This document shows, piece after piece, positions 1-6,488 of a DNA stretch of 7,243 bases. The DNA is taken from contig RPQK01000381.1 of NCBI GenBank assembly GCA_003819755.1, forward strand, positions 1 to 7,243, in the 5' to 3' direction. This DNA is from Acidobacteriota bacterium. GTDB lineage: Bacteria > Acidobacteriota > UBA6911 > RPQK01. Position numbers and translations under genes: made by a program. The first letter of the stretch is position 1; every line of letters begins with the position of its first letter. The notes beneath the pieces are model-generated. The model ran no database searches and had not been told where the DNA came from. It saw nothing but the letters and a program-made list of their open reading frames with translations.

Positions 1-178
1 GACAAACTGACAGACTGACAAACTGACAGACTGACAAACTGACAGACTGACAAACTGACAGACTGACAAACTGACAGACTGACAAACTGACAAACTGACA
101 GACTGACAAACTGACAGACTGACAGAACTGACAGACTGACAGACTGACAGACTGACAGACTGACAGACTGACAGGACG
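1..178 (+). repeat. Left array of 8-bp tandem repeats
   Basis: Near-perfect tandem array of an 8-bp unit in two forms, GACAAACT and GACAGACT, which differ by one transition. The first fifteen units (1-120) mostly alternate, giving a 16-bp higher-order period. One unit is 9 nt long (121-129, GACAGAACT). Five identical GACAGACT units follow (130-169), and the array ends in GACAGGACG (170-178). The array is already running at base 1, so its true left end is unknown. The same units recur in reverse complement at 261-340. I see no open frame or family that explains it. Confidence 0.95.
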
Positions 179-260
179 AGAGCCAGCGACCCAGGTCCAG
201 GAGGGACGAAGCCCAGGGCTATGCGGCCTTCATACCTTCGGGACGGGATCGCCGGCTGTT
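179..260. other. Unique core between inverted repeat arrays, itself hairpin-forming
   Basis: This 82-nt non-repetitive segment separates the two opposed arrays. By hand it folds as an extension of the array stem. Bases 181-189 pair with 249-257 with one mismatch, 195-198 with 241-244, 200-204 with 235-239, and 208-211 with 228-231. That leaves a short apical loop near 214-224. The core could therefore be the tip of a single long imperfect hairpin. No coding sequence, ribosome site or known RNA motif is recognised. The pairing was found by eye, without an energy calculation. Confidence 0.5.
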
Positions 261-340
261 CGTCCTGTCAGTCTGTCAGTCTGTCAGTCTGTCAGTTTGT
301 CAGTTTGTCAGTTTGTCAGTCTGTCAGTCCTGTCAGTTTC
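261..340 (-). repeat. Right array, reverse complement of the left array
   Basis: The same 8-bp units appear inverted (AGTCTGTC and AGTTTGTC on the + strand). There are seven full units (270-325) plus a 9-nt variant (326-334), then decay into AGTTTC. Bases 261-296 are the exact reverse complement of 143-178, a 36-bp perfect stem. Beyond it, pairing can continue with G.T wobbles where the two unit variants face each other. The array ends about 80 bp before the GH42 start codon. Confidence 0.93.
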
Positions 341-370
341 TTTCCCCATTCGCAAAACGGTTACTCTTTG

Positions 371-394
371 ACGCAAAACTGCGTTTTCTTTTCT
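371..394 (+). terminator. Possible small intrinsic terminator or attenuator
   Basis: A 5-bp stem (ACGCA 371-375 with TGCGT 380-384) and a 4-nt loop are followed by a T-rich run, TTTCTTTTC. The shape resembles a Rho-independent terminator, but the stem is short and the T run is interrupted. It lies between the repeat block and the GH42 gene, so it might end read-through from upstream or sit in the GH42 leader. Confidence 0.25.
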
Positions 395-421
395 CGTGAA
401 ACCCCGCAAGATTAGGCGTCT

Positions 422-2482
422 ATGAAGAACAGACTGCTGATCCTTGCTCTGCTTCTCGCCATGTCGGGGACCGGAATTGCAGCCCCCGCCGGTGATCGCT
501 ACAAGAACTTCCTCTTTGGGGCTGACTACTATCCCGAGCACTGGCCGGAGAGTTACTGGGAGCCGGATGCCCAATGGATGAAGGAATGCGGTGTGAACGC
601 TGTGCGTATGGCCGAGTTTGCCTGGTACCTGGTGGAGCCGCAGGAAGGCCAATTCGACTTCAAGCTTTTTGACCGGGCGATCGAGGTCCTGGCCAGGCAC
701 GGCATCAAGACCATCCTCGGCACACCAACGGCGGCGCCGCCCAAATGGCTGACGAACAAGTATCCAGAGACCCTGGCGGTTTACTCGAATGGCCAGCCCG
801 TCGATGACCAGACACGTCGGCATTACTGCTACAACAGCCCGATCTATCGCCGTCTTTCAAAGCGAATCGTTGAGGAGATGGTCCGGCACTTCGCCGCCAA
901 CCCCAATGTCATCGGCTGGCAGATCGACAACGAATTCAACTGCCATATCAGCGAGTGTTACAGCGAGAGCTGCCGCGTCGCTTTCCGACAGTGGCTGAAG
1001 GACAAGTACCGCGACCTCAGCTCGCTCAACACCCGGTGGGGCAACGGATTCTGGAGCCAGTGGTACACGGACTGGTCACAGATCGACCTGCCGTTCCCGG
1101 GTCCGGCTCAACAGAACCCCGCCCTGATGCTCGAATTCAAGCGTTTCATCTCCGACTCGGTCATCTCGTATCAGCATGACCAGGTCGAGATCATACGCAG
1201 GCAGCGCCCCGACGATTTCATTACGCACAACCACATGTTCAAGAACATCAACTACTACGACTTCGTGCGCGACCTCGACATCTTCGCCTATGACAACTAT
1301 CCCTGTTTCTGGGAGCAACCCCAGTACGGAGTGGGCGCCCAGTTGACGCTCGCCAGGGGATTGAAGGGCAGGATGATGGTCATGGAGCAGCAGACGGGAC
1401 CTGGTGGGCAGACCTATCTGCTGCGCTCCCCGCGCCCTGGCGAGATGAGCCTGTGGGCCTTTCAGTCCATTGCCCACGGTGCGGACGGAATGATCCATTT
1501 CCGCTGGCGGACGGCCCGGAAGGGCGCCGAGGAGTACTGGTACGGCGTTCTCGATCACGACAACAAAAAGCGCAGCCGCTTCGAGGAGTTCAAGAAAGAG
1601 GGCCTGCAGCTCCAGAAAATCGGTTCGCAGATCTTCGATTCCAAACTCGATTCCGCCATCGCCGTCATTAAGGACTACGATGCCGAGTGGGTCTTCGACC
1701 ACCAGTTCTTCACCGAAGAGGTGAACGTCGGTTCTCAGTTCCAGCACTTCTTTCAGGCCGCCTCGGAACAGAAGCAGAACATCGACTTCATAGGTTCGAA
1801 CGACGATTTCTCGCGCTACAAGCTCATCTTCGGCCCGCACCTCATCCTGATGGATCAGAAACTCGCGACGAAGATTCGGCAATTCGTCGAGAAGGGCGGC
1901 GTCTTTGTGCTCGGGGCGCACACGGCAGTCAAAGACCGTGACAACGGGATGACCGACCAGACCGTCCCGATTCTGGTGGGCGATGTTTTCGGAGTGGAAC
2001 GAGATGAGTTCCAGTGCTACCAGAAACCGTCCAAAGACAAGAACTCGATCCGATTCGAGGATGGTTCGACGGTGCCGGTTCACGTTTTTGCGGACAAGCT
2101 GAAGCTCGGAACGGCCAAGCCGATCGGACAATGGACGGCCGACTACCTGCGATCGACGCCGGGATGTACCGAGAACCGTTTTGGGCAGGGAACGGCTGTT
2201 TACTATGCATCGTTTTTCAACCTCGAGTCGACGCGGTATCTGCTCAGCCGGTACGCGCGCGTTCTCGGGCTGAAGCCGCTCATGACCGGCGTTCCGAAGG
2301 AAGTCGAAGTGACCAGGAGAGTCAAAGGGGACCAGGAATACTACTTCATCCTGAATCACGCCGATTCGGCCGTCAAAGTGGAGCCGGGGGCGGGATTCTC
2401 CGATCTCCTTGAAGGCAAGCCCGCCCCGGCGGCGTTTACAATGCCGCCGTTTGGGTACATGGTGCTGGGGAGGAAAAAGTAG
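422..2482 (+). CDS. Secreted GH42 beta-galactosidase-like glycoside hydrolase
   Basis: A 686-residue retaining glycosidase of family GH42, expected to release beta-linked galactose (or a related sugar such as arabinose) from oligosaccharides outside the cytoplasm. Residues 1-20 form a signal peptide: MKNR, a Leu/Ala-rich core, then a small-residue cleavage region near GIAA. The TIM barrel (about 28-390) carries the family signatures RMAEFAW (62-68) and WQIDNEF (166-172). Glu171 is the predicted acid/base, and Glu322 in VMEQQTGPGGQ the predicted nucleophile. The trimerisation-type middle domain runs about 395-615, and a small C-terminal beta domain about 625-686. Length is normal for the family plus a leader. 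Cys136, Cys179 and Cys184 match the spacing of the family zinc site, but the fourth position is Ser181. The ATG at 422 gives a complete signal peptide, although no good Shine-Dalgarno precedes it. It has no operon partner: the next gene converges on it. The exact sugar specificity is uncertain. Confidence 0.93.
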   Translation: MKNRLLILALLLAMSGTGIAAPAGDRYKNFLFGADYYPEHWPESYWEPDAQWMKECGVNAVRMAEFAWYLVEPQEGQFDFKLFDRAIEVLARHGIKTILGTPTAAPPKWLTNKYPETLAVYSNGQPVDDQTRRHYCYNSPIYRRLSKRIVEEMVRHFAANPNVIGWQIDNEFNCHISECYSESCRVAFRQWLKDKYRDLSSLNTRWGNGFWSQWYTDWSQIDLPFPGPAQQNPALMLEFKRFISDSVISYQHDQVEIIRRQRPDDFITHNHMFKNINYYDFVRDLDIFAYDNYPCFWEQPQYGVGAQLTLARGLKGRMMVMEQQTGPGGQTYLLRSPRPGEMSLWAFQSIAHGADGMIHFRWRTARKGAEEYWYGVLDHDNKKRSRFEEFKKEGLQLQKIGSQIFDSKLDSAIAVIKDYDAEWVFDHQFFTEEVNVGSQFQHFFQAASEQKQNIDFIGSNDDFSRYKLIFGPHLILMDQKLATKIRQFVEKGGVFVLGAHTAVKDRDNGMTDQTVPILVGDVFGVERDEFQCYQKPSKDKNSIRFEDGSTVPVHVFADKLKLGTAKPIGQWTADYLRSTPGCTENRFGQGTAVYYASFFNLESTRYLLSRYARVLGLKPLMTGVPKEVEVTRRVKGDQEYYFILNHADSAVKVEPGAGFSDLLEGKPAPAAFTMPPFGYMVLGRKK

Positions 2483-2502
2483 GCAATCCGAGTGCCTCCT
2501 AC
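2479..2502. terminator. Weak hairpin between convergent genes
   Basis: GTAGG (2479-2483) can pair with CCTAC (2498-2502), with extra inner pairing of CA with TG across a small bulge. It overlaps the GH42 stop codon and lies 8 bp from the stop of the converging epimerase gene. A bidirectional terminator would be expected here, but neither side has a convincing T tract. Confidence 0.22.
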
Positions 2503-2509
2503 AGTTAAG

Positions 2510-3379
2510 TTAGCGCTTATGCCCCTTCTTCCCCAGCAACTCCTGCAACGAATCGGTCAGCGTCGGGAATCGGAAGGAGAAGCGGCTTTCCTGCAACTTG
2601 GCCGGCAGCACCTTCTGGCTCGTAAGCAGCAACTCGTCCGCCATTTCGCGACCCAGGGCCGTGCGTACGGCAAAGGCGGGCGTGCGCATGAGCGAGGGCC
2701 GGCCGAGCAACCGGCCGAGCTCCTTGGCGAACTGGAGGTTGGTAACCGGGTTGGGCGCCGTCGCGTTAACCGGCCCTCTGACCGTTTCGGTCTCGCTCGC
2801 GAACCGAATGATCTCGACCTGATCCTCGATATGGATCCATGACATCCACTGCTGGCCCATGCCGAGCGGCCCTCCGACGTACCATTGGAAGGGCTGAAGC
2901 AAGCGGGGGAACGCGCCGCCGTGGGTCGACAGAACGATTCCGGTGCGCAGCAAGACCACTCGCATCCCCAGCTTCGCGGCGTTCAAGGCCTCGGCCTCCC
3001 AGGCGGCACAGACCTCGGGCAGAAATCCTCGGCCCGCTCTGCTCGACTCGTTCAGTTCCTCGTTGCCACGGTCCCCGTAGAACCCGATCGCCGATCCACT
3101 CACGAGAACAGGCGGAACTTTCTTTAAGCGGCCGAGAGTAGCCACTAGAGCCTTGGTACCATTGACACGACTCTCGTGGATTTGCTGCTTTCGTTCTTTG
3201 GTCCAGCGGCCCTCCGCAATGGAAGCGCCAGCCAGGTGAACAATGACGTCACAATCCGAGAGCAGTCCCGGATCATCAACCAGACGGGGCAGGCCTTTTG
3301 TCTCGTGCCCCAGCGCCCGCAGTCTTGTGGACAGTGCGGAGCCGATCAGTCCACTCGCTCCGGTTAGACCGTATTTCAT
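2510..3379 (-). CDS. TIGR01777-family NAD(P)-dependent epimerase (extended SDR)
   Basis: A 289-residue cytoplasmic sugar-epimerase-like oxidoreductase of the YfcH/SDR39U1 group. An N-terminal Rossmann fold has the dinucleotide motif TGASGLIG (6-13), followed by HLAGASI (48-54). SAIGFYG (96-102) is the family's version of the SAVGYYG signature. Further family blocks are RTGIVL (145-150), WMSWIHIEDQV (178-188) and the N-rich stretch at 205-214. Residues from about 236 to 283 match the C-terminal DUF1731 segment typical of the family. The classical YxxxK catalytic pair is not seen after Tyr101, as is usual in this group. Substrates of the family are largely unknown. The start is supported by an AGGAAAG ribosome site and by a 4-bp ATGA overlap with the upstream methyltransferase, which suggests translational coupling. 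Confidence 0.92.
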   Translation of the reverse strand: MKYGLTGASGLIGSALSTRLRALGHETKGLPRLVDDPGLLSDCDVIVHLAGASIAEGRWTKERKQQIHESRVNGTKALVATLGRLKKVPPVLVSGSAIGFYGDRGNEELNESSRAGRGFLPEVCAAWEAEALNAAKLGMRVVLLRTGIVLSTHGGAFPRLLQPFQWYVGGPLGMGQQWMSWIHIEDQVEIIRFASETETVRGPVNATAPNPVTNLQFAKELGRLLGRPSLMRTPAFAVRTALGREMADELLLTSQKVLPAKLQESRFSFRFPTLTDSLQELLGKKGHKR

Positions 3380-4377
3380 GGTTCTTTCCTGCCCGTCAGG
3401 AGGCCGGTTTGAGGCGTAATCATTCGCACCGGGTCCACGACCAGCCCCGCTTTCTCGAGCCAGGAACTGACTTCGGCCACCGTGTAACAGTTCCCTTTCT
3501 CGGTGTTAACGAGCATATTGACGGCGAACAGCGCAGCCCAGACGGGGGACGTTCTGTCAGGTTCCAGGAAGAAGTCCTTCACGCAGAGGAGGCCGCGTGC
3601 GTTCAGATTTTCGGCGCACTTCCTTATCAGCATGGCATTCTGGTTGAAGGAGAAGCTGTGAATCAGATTTGAGACGAAAATGATGTCGTAGGGACCGCGG
3701 AGATCGTCCTCCAGAGCGTCTCCCGGCAAGGTTGTCACACGATCCTCGAGTCCCGCCTGGCTGATGTTCTGCCGGGTAATTCTGAGGGTCGCTTCGTTGT
3801 CCATGATCACGCAGTGCAGCTGCGGATAACGTCGGGCAAATTCTATTGAATAGAGTCCCGGGCCTCCGCCCACGTCCAGCAGGCGCGTCGCCCGACCAAG
3901 GACGAGGGCATCAGCCGTGACGCGCATCACCCCGCGGGCCGAGTCTGCCATGGCGCGCGCGAAATCCGCCTCGGTCGAACTGAGGTCCGGGTCAATCTGA
4001 TCATCTGAGACAGGCCGTCCGCTCTTGGCCACCTGATACAACTTGCCCCAACGCGCATACAGCCTGGCATTGTGGAGGAGAATCGCGGTTCTTGGAGCGG
4101 GGGACGAGGGAAGGAGGCAGTGACGTGCGGCATCGCTGTTCTCGTATCGATCACCGGTCTTGCGTAGCAGCCTCACAGCAACCAGCGCGTCGCACAGGAT
4201 CTGGAGCGCCCTCACGGTCGCCCCGAGTGCCTTGGCCATTTCCGGCACAGTCTGGGGCGATTCTTCCAGAAGTGGAAAGATGCCCAGCCGATTGGCGGTA
4301 AGAAGGACCTGGGCATCGCGGTATCCGTTTGCCATGCGGTCGATCTGCTCCGCGAAGTCGTTCGGATTCTGTGACAT
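3376..4377 (-). CDS. SAM-dependent O-methyltransferase (Methyltransf_2 type)
   Basis: A 333-residue small-molecule methyltransferase. Residues about 10-85 form the helical dimerisation and winged-helix domain seen in acetylserotonin and plant O-methyltransferases (ALQILCDALVAVRLLRK, then a short beta wing). The Rossmann domain has SAM motif I DVGGGPG at 168-174, the acidic ribose-binding residue Asp193 in VIMDN, and GD at 219-220. Within DIIFVSNLIHSF (231-242), His240 sits where the catalytic base of the family (the HDW His) is expected. Length is usual for the family. It would transfer a methyl group from SAM to a hydroxyl (or possibly carbon) acceptor. The family includes polyketide, carotenoid and bacteriochlorophyll-modifying members, so the substrate is open. 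It is the first gene of a two-gene minus-strand operon, and its stop overlaps the epimerase start. No strong ribosome site precedes its ATG. The 110-bp divergent gap to 4488 shows no clear promoter. Confidence 0.9.
   Translation of the reverse strand: MSQNPNDFAEQIDRMANGYRDAQVLLTANRLGIFPLLEESPQTVPEMAKALGATVRALQILCDALVAVRLLRKTGDRYENSDAARHCLLPSSPAPRTAILLHNARLYARWGKLYQVAKSGRPVSDDQIDPDLSSTEADFARAMADSARGVMRVTADALVLGRATRLLDVGGGPGLYSIEFARRYPQLHCVIMDNEATLRITRQNISQAGLEDRVTTLPGDALEDDLRGPYDIIFVSNLIHSFSFNQNAMLIRKCAENLNARGLLCVKDFFLEPDRTSPVWAALFAVNMLVNTEKGNCYTVAEVSSWLEKAGLVVDPVRMITPQTGLLTGRKEP
3384..3390 (-). promoter_or_regulatory. Ribosome binding site of the epimerase gene
   Basis: On the minus strand AGGAAAG lies 4 nt before the ATG at 3379, inside the end of the methyltransferase gene. 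It supports this start and implies independent as well as coupled initiation. Confidence 0.7.
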
Positions 4378-4476
4378 GAAACAAGATTACCACGGACCGA
4401 ATTAGCACTTGACGACCTTGCGAGAGGGGAGGCACAAGGGTTACTGTTAGTACTAAGCCTCGTTTCTGGCGCCAGC

Positions 4477-4482
4477 AAGGAG
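4477..4482 (+). promoter_or_regulatory. Ribosome binding site of the 150-aa membrane protein
   Basis: AAGGAG lies 5 nt upstream of the ATG at 4488. It is a near-consensus Shine-Dalgarno, fixes the start of this small gene and argues that the gene is real. Confidence 0.8.
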
Positions 4483-4487
4483 TACCG

Positions 4488-4940
4488 ATGACCAAAGGAA
4501 GAACAGCTTTATTCGTGATAATTCTCGTCGCTGTCGCTTTCCTCTCCGGGCTTCTTATCGGCTACTGGGAGGTGCGCGATGCCCGCCAGAGTCTGGAGAT
4601 CGCCGAGCAGCAGCGCGACAGCCTCCGGCTGCAGGGGCAACTGTCCCGCATTCGGGACCTGGCCGCACTGATGTACGTTGAAACCTCAAGACGAAACTAT
4701 GGTCTCGGTTCCGAATATGCCGATCGGTACTTCAAAGAAGTCGAACGCCTGGGCAAGTCCGGGGTTCCGGATCCGATTCGCAGTTCGATGACGGAGTTGA
4801 TGGGACGGCGGGAAGCGGTAACCGCGAGTCTCGCCCGAGCCGAACCCGGGGCCACTCAGCAGGTTCAAGCCCTCTTCCTGGATACCTACCACCGCACCCA
4901 ACTCGAGGATGCCGGCCAGGCGTCCGCTCGCCCCGAGTAG
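4488..4940 (+). CDS. Small single-pass membrane protein with coiled-coil region, function unknown
   Basis: A 150-residue protein I do not recognise. Residues 1-6 are basic, and residues 7-26 form one strong hydrophobic segment (ALFVIILVAVAFLSGLLIGY), which is either a transmembrane anchor or an uncleaved signal. Residues about 28-60 are charged and heptad-like, suggesting a coiled coil outside the cytoplasm. A mixed helical region follows (SRRNYGLGSEYADRYFKEVERL, about 67-88), and the last 12 residues are polar and Pro/Ala-rich. The N-terminus-in, C-terminus-out topology follows from the positive-inside rule. It has the strongest ribosome site in the window. It starts divergently from the methyltransferase operon and is followed by a large palindromic repeat before the efflux operon, so it is probably transcribed alone. 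The C-terminal half has the look of periplasmic helical accessory proteins, but no family is assigned. Confidence 0.8.
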   Translation: MTKGRTALFVIILVAVAFLSGLLIGYWEVRDARQSLEIAEQQRDSLRLQGQLSRIRDLAALMYVETSRRNYGLGSEYADRYFKEVERLGKSGVPDPIRSSMTELMGRREAVTASLARAEPGATQQVQALFLDTYHRTQLEDAGQASARPE

Positions 4941-4974
4941 GGCGGACACTTGTCTTGCCGGGCGGACATTTGAC
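4940..4974 (+). repeat. Two 15-nt direct repeats, 20 bp apart
   Basis: GGGCGGACACTTGTC (4940-4954) and GGGCGGACATTTGAC (4960-4974) match at 13 of 15 positions. They begin at the last base of the preceding stop codon. Repeated short motifs spaced about 20 bp apart resemble the multiple terminal repeats of some IS21-type elements, but no transposase or matching opposite end is present. They could equally be a protein-binding site pair. Confidence 0.5.
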
Positions 4975-4981
4975 AACCTGC

Positions 4982-5141
4982 TCAGCGGCGGTTGAGTGGT
5001 TCGCCGTTTTTTGGCGAGCTGTATCGAAACCCCGCGGCCCTGAAGGGGCGAGCGAACTGCTCGCTGACACTCGCACCTCACTGGGCCGCGGGGTTTCGAT
5101 ACAGCTCGCCAAAAAACGGCGAGCCACTCAACCGCCGCTGA
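4982..5141. repeat. 160-bp palindromic element: 59-bp inverted repeat with 42-nt loop
   Basis: Bases 4982-5040 and 5083-5141 are reverse complements with a single difference (T5000 opposite G5123, a wobble pair). The loop 5041-5082 holds its own small hairpin, GCGAGC (5048-5053) with GCTCGC (5059-5064). The arms contain a six-T run, TTTTTT on the left and AAAAAA on the right. Because of the symmetry both strands encode similar short peptides (EWFAVFWRAVSKPRGP-like), which are not genes. Flanks show no target-site duplication. It could be a non-autonomous mobile palindrome (MITE-like) or a dispersed repeat, and in RNA it would form a very stable stem separating the small membrane-protein gene from the efflux operon. 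Confidence 0.93.
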
Positions 5142-5181
5142 TCTTACAGCCATTCCCTGTCGCCGGCCCCAGCCGCTTCTT

Positions 5182-5197
5182 TGGCACGGCTCGTGCT
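5182..5197 (+). promoter_or_regulatory. Sigma-54 (RpoN) -24/-12 type promoter
   Basis: TGGCACG (5182-5188), four bases, then GTGCT (5193-5197) matches the sigma-54 consensus TGGCACG-N4-TTGCT at all but one position. The invariant GG (5183-5184) and GC (5195-5196) are exactly 10 nt apart. Its position just before the efflux operon fits. The predicted transcription start, about 12 nt past the GC, is near 5208, which is next to the ATG at 5209. An enhancer-binding activator would be required; none is encoded here. Confidence 0.6.
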
Positions 5198-5208
5198 ATC
5201 GCCCCTCC

Positions 5209-6477
5209 ATGATCCGCGACAATGCCGCAATGGACCGACCGGTGAAGCAACGGGGCCCGGTCCGCCGAATTCTGCCGCTGCTCCTGATTCTTATCCCGCT
5301 GGTGGCGATCGGGGCCGCTTTTTATCCTTCGCTCTCGCGCTGGGTGGCAGCCGATCGCTCGATTGACGGCTCCAGGCTAAGAACCACGAAGGTGGAGCGG
5401 GGCGACCTTCTGCGTGACGTCGGGGTCCAGGGGAAGATCATCGCCGCTTATCACCCGACGCTGGTCAGTCCCGCACAGGGAGTTGTCGCTCTCGCCGTAA
5501 GAGCTGGAGACCTGGTCAGGACCGGAAGTCTGCTCGCCCGAATCAGCAGCCCGGAGCTTCAAAACCAGCTGGAACAGGAAAGATCCCGCCTGCTCTCACT
5601 GAGGGCCGATCTGGACCGTCAACGGATTTCGGCGCGGCAGACGGCGGCGCAGAACCAGCGGGACATCGACCTGCTTGTCCTCAAGCTGAAAGCTAACGAA
5701 CGAGCGATGGAAAGAGCCAAGGCCCTGTATGAAGAGCGTCTGGGCAGTCAGATGGACTTTGAGAAAACCCGGGACGAGGTGGAGCTCGTTGGAGTGGAAC
5801 TGCGTAACTCCAGGGAAAAGGACCGACTGGAGAAAGAGACTCTCGATTTCGATATACGAAACCGCGAACTGCAGGTCGAGCGCCAACTGCTGGTCGTGAA
5901 CGACCTCGAACGGAGGGTTTCAGAGCTGAGCGTTGTCTCCCCCGTCAACGGACTCGTTTCGAAGATCGAGGTCCGTGACAAGGGGACAGTACAGCCGAAT
6001 CAGCCGCTCCTCGATGTCGTTGACCTATCCGAGTTCGAAGTCGAGATCGACATTCCCGAGGAGTACGCCGACGAGTGCGCGGTCGGAACCAAGGCGGTGG
6101 TCGACTACAACGGCGTCGCCTTCCAGGGAGCCCTCCGCTCCCTGTCGCCCGAAGTGGAAGCCAGCCAGGTGAAAGCCATCGTGGCTTTTACCGAGGGCGC
6201 CCCGTCGGGCCTCAAGCAGAACCAGAGAGTGAATACCCGCCTTGTGTTGGATGCCCGCCGCAATGTCCTGAAGGTGGCCCGCGGGCCGTTCCTCGAGAGC
6301 CTGGGGGCGCGTCAGGTCTACGTCGTTCAGGATGGGCTGGCCGTTCTTCGCGCCGTGCGGGTTGGCACAATCAGTGTGTCGGAAATAGAAATCGTTTCCG
6401 GGCTGGATGAGGGCGAGGAAATCGTCCTGTCAGATCTGACCCGGTTTGAGGGAGCACAGAGGATCCTGTTGCGATAG
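5209..6477 (+). CDS. HlyD/MacA-like periplasmic adaptor (membrane fusion protein)
   Basis: A 422-residue adaptor that would link an inner-membrane ABC exporter to an outer-membrane channel. A basic N-terminus (RRGPVRR-like, 14-20) precedes one membrane anchor (about 21-39). The biotinyl-lipoyl-like domain is split into two halves, about 84-113 (SPAQGVVALAVRAGDLVRTG) and 241-272 (VVSPVNGLVSKIEVRDKGTV). Between them lies a long alpha-helical coiled-coil hairpin (about 114-240), rich in Glu, Arg, Leu and Gln. A beta-barrel domain follows (275-350), then a membrane-proximal domain to the end. Length fits the family. No Shine-Dalgarno precedes the ATG at 5209, and a second in-frame ATG at 5230 (Met8) would also keep the anchor, so the start is uncertain by 7 residues. 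The ATPase gene follows after 11 bp, so the two form an operon. The substrate is not readable; macrolide, peptide or lipid export are all possible. Confidence 0.92.
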   Translation: MIRDNAAMDRPVKQRGPVRRILPLLLILIPLVAIGAAFYPSLSRWVAADRSIDGSRLRTTKVERGDLLRDVGVQGKIIAAYHPTLVSPAQGVVALAVRAGDLVRTGSLLARISSPELQNQLEQERSRLLSLRADLDRQRISARQTAAQNQRDIDLLVLKLKANERAMERAKALYEERLGSQMDFEKTRDEVELVGVELRNSREKDRLEKETLDFDIRNRELQVERQLLVVNDLERRVSELSVVSPVNGLVSKIEVRDKGTVQPNQPLLDVVDLSEFEVEIDIPEEYADECAVGTKAVVDYNGVAFQGALRSLSPEVEASQVKAIVAFTEGAPSGLKQNQRVNTRLVLDARRNVLKVARGPFLESLGARQVYVVQDGLAVLRAVRVGTISVSEIEIVSGLDEGEEIVLSDLTRFEGAQRILLR

Positions 6478-6480
6478 GAG
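6476..6480 (+). promoter_or_regulatory. Ribosome binding site of the ABC ATPase gene
   Basis: AGGAG overlaps the adaptor stop codon TAG (6475-6477) and lies 8 nt before the ATG at 6489. It supports coupled translation of adaptor and ATPase. Confidence 0.75.
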
Positions 6481-6488
6481 CTTAGACG

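Noticed and set aside
1..340. CRISPR array
   Set aside because: Units are 8 bp and contiguous with no unique spacers, the two arrays are in opposite orientation, and no cas gene is present.
368..396. Sigma-70 promoter with TTGACG as -35 before the GH42 gene
   Set aside because: No acceptable -10 box lies 16-18 bp downstream. The same problem applies to TTGACG at 4409-4414.
221..415. 64-residue open frame with SVCQ/SLSVC repeats
   Set aside because: The repeats are just a translation of the inverted 8-bp array. There is no ribosome site and no domain.
1076..2359. 427-residue open frame on the minus strand opposite the GH42 gene
   Set aside because: It lies entirely inside a well-supported GH42 gene, has no recognisable domain, and is rich in the Arg, Val, Glu and Leu runs expected from the antisense of a GC-rich gene.
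4955..5212. Open frames on both strands over the palindrome with the shared peptide AVEWxAVFWRAVSKPRGP
   Set aside because: The shared peptide is a direct consequence of the inverted repeat, which encodes the same words on both strands. There is no start context or conserved domain.
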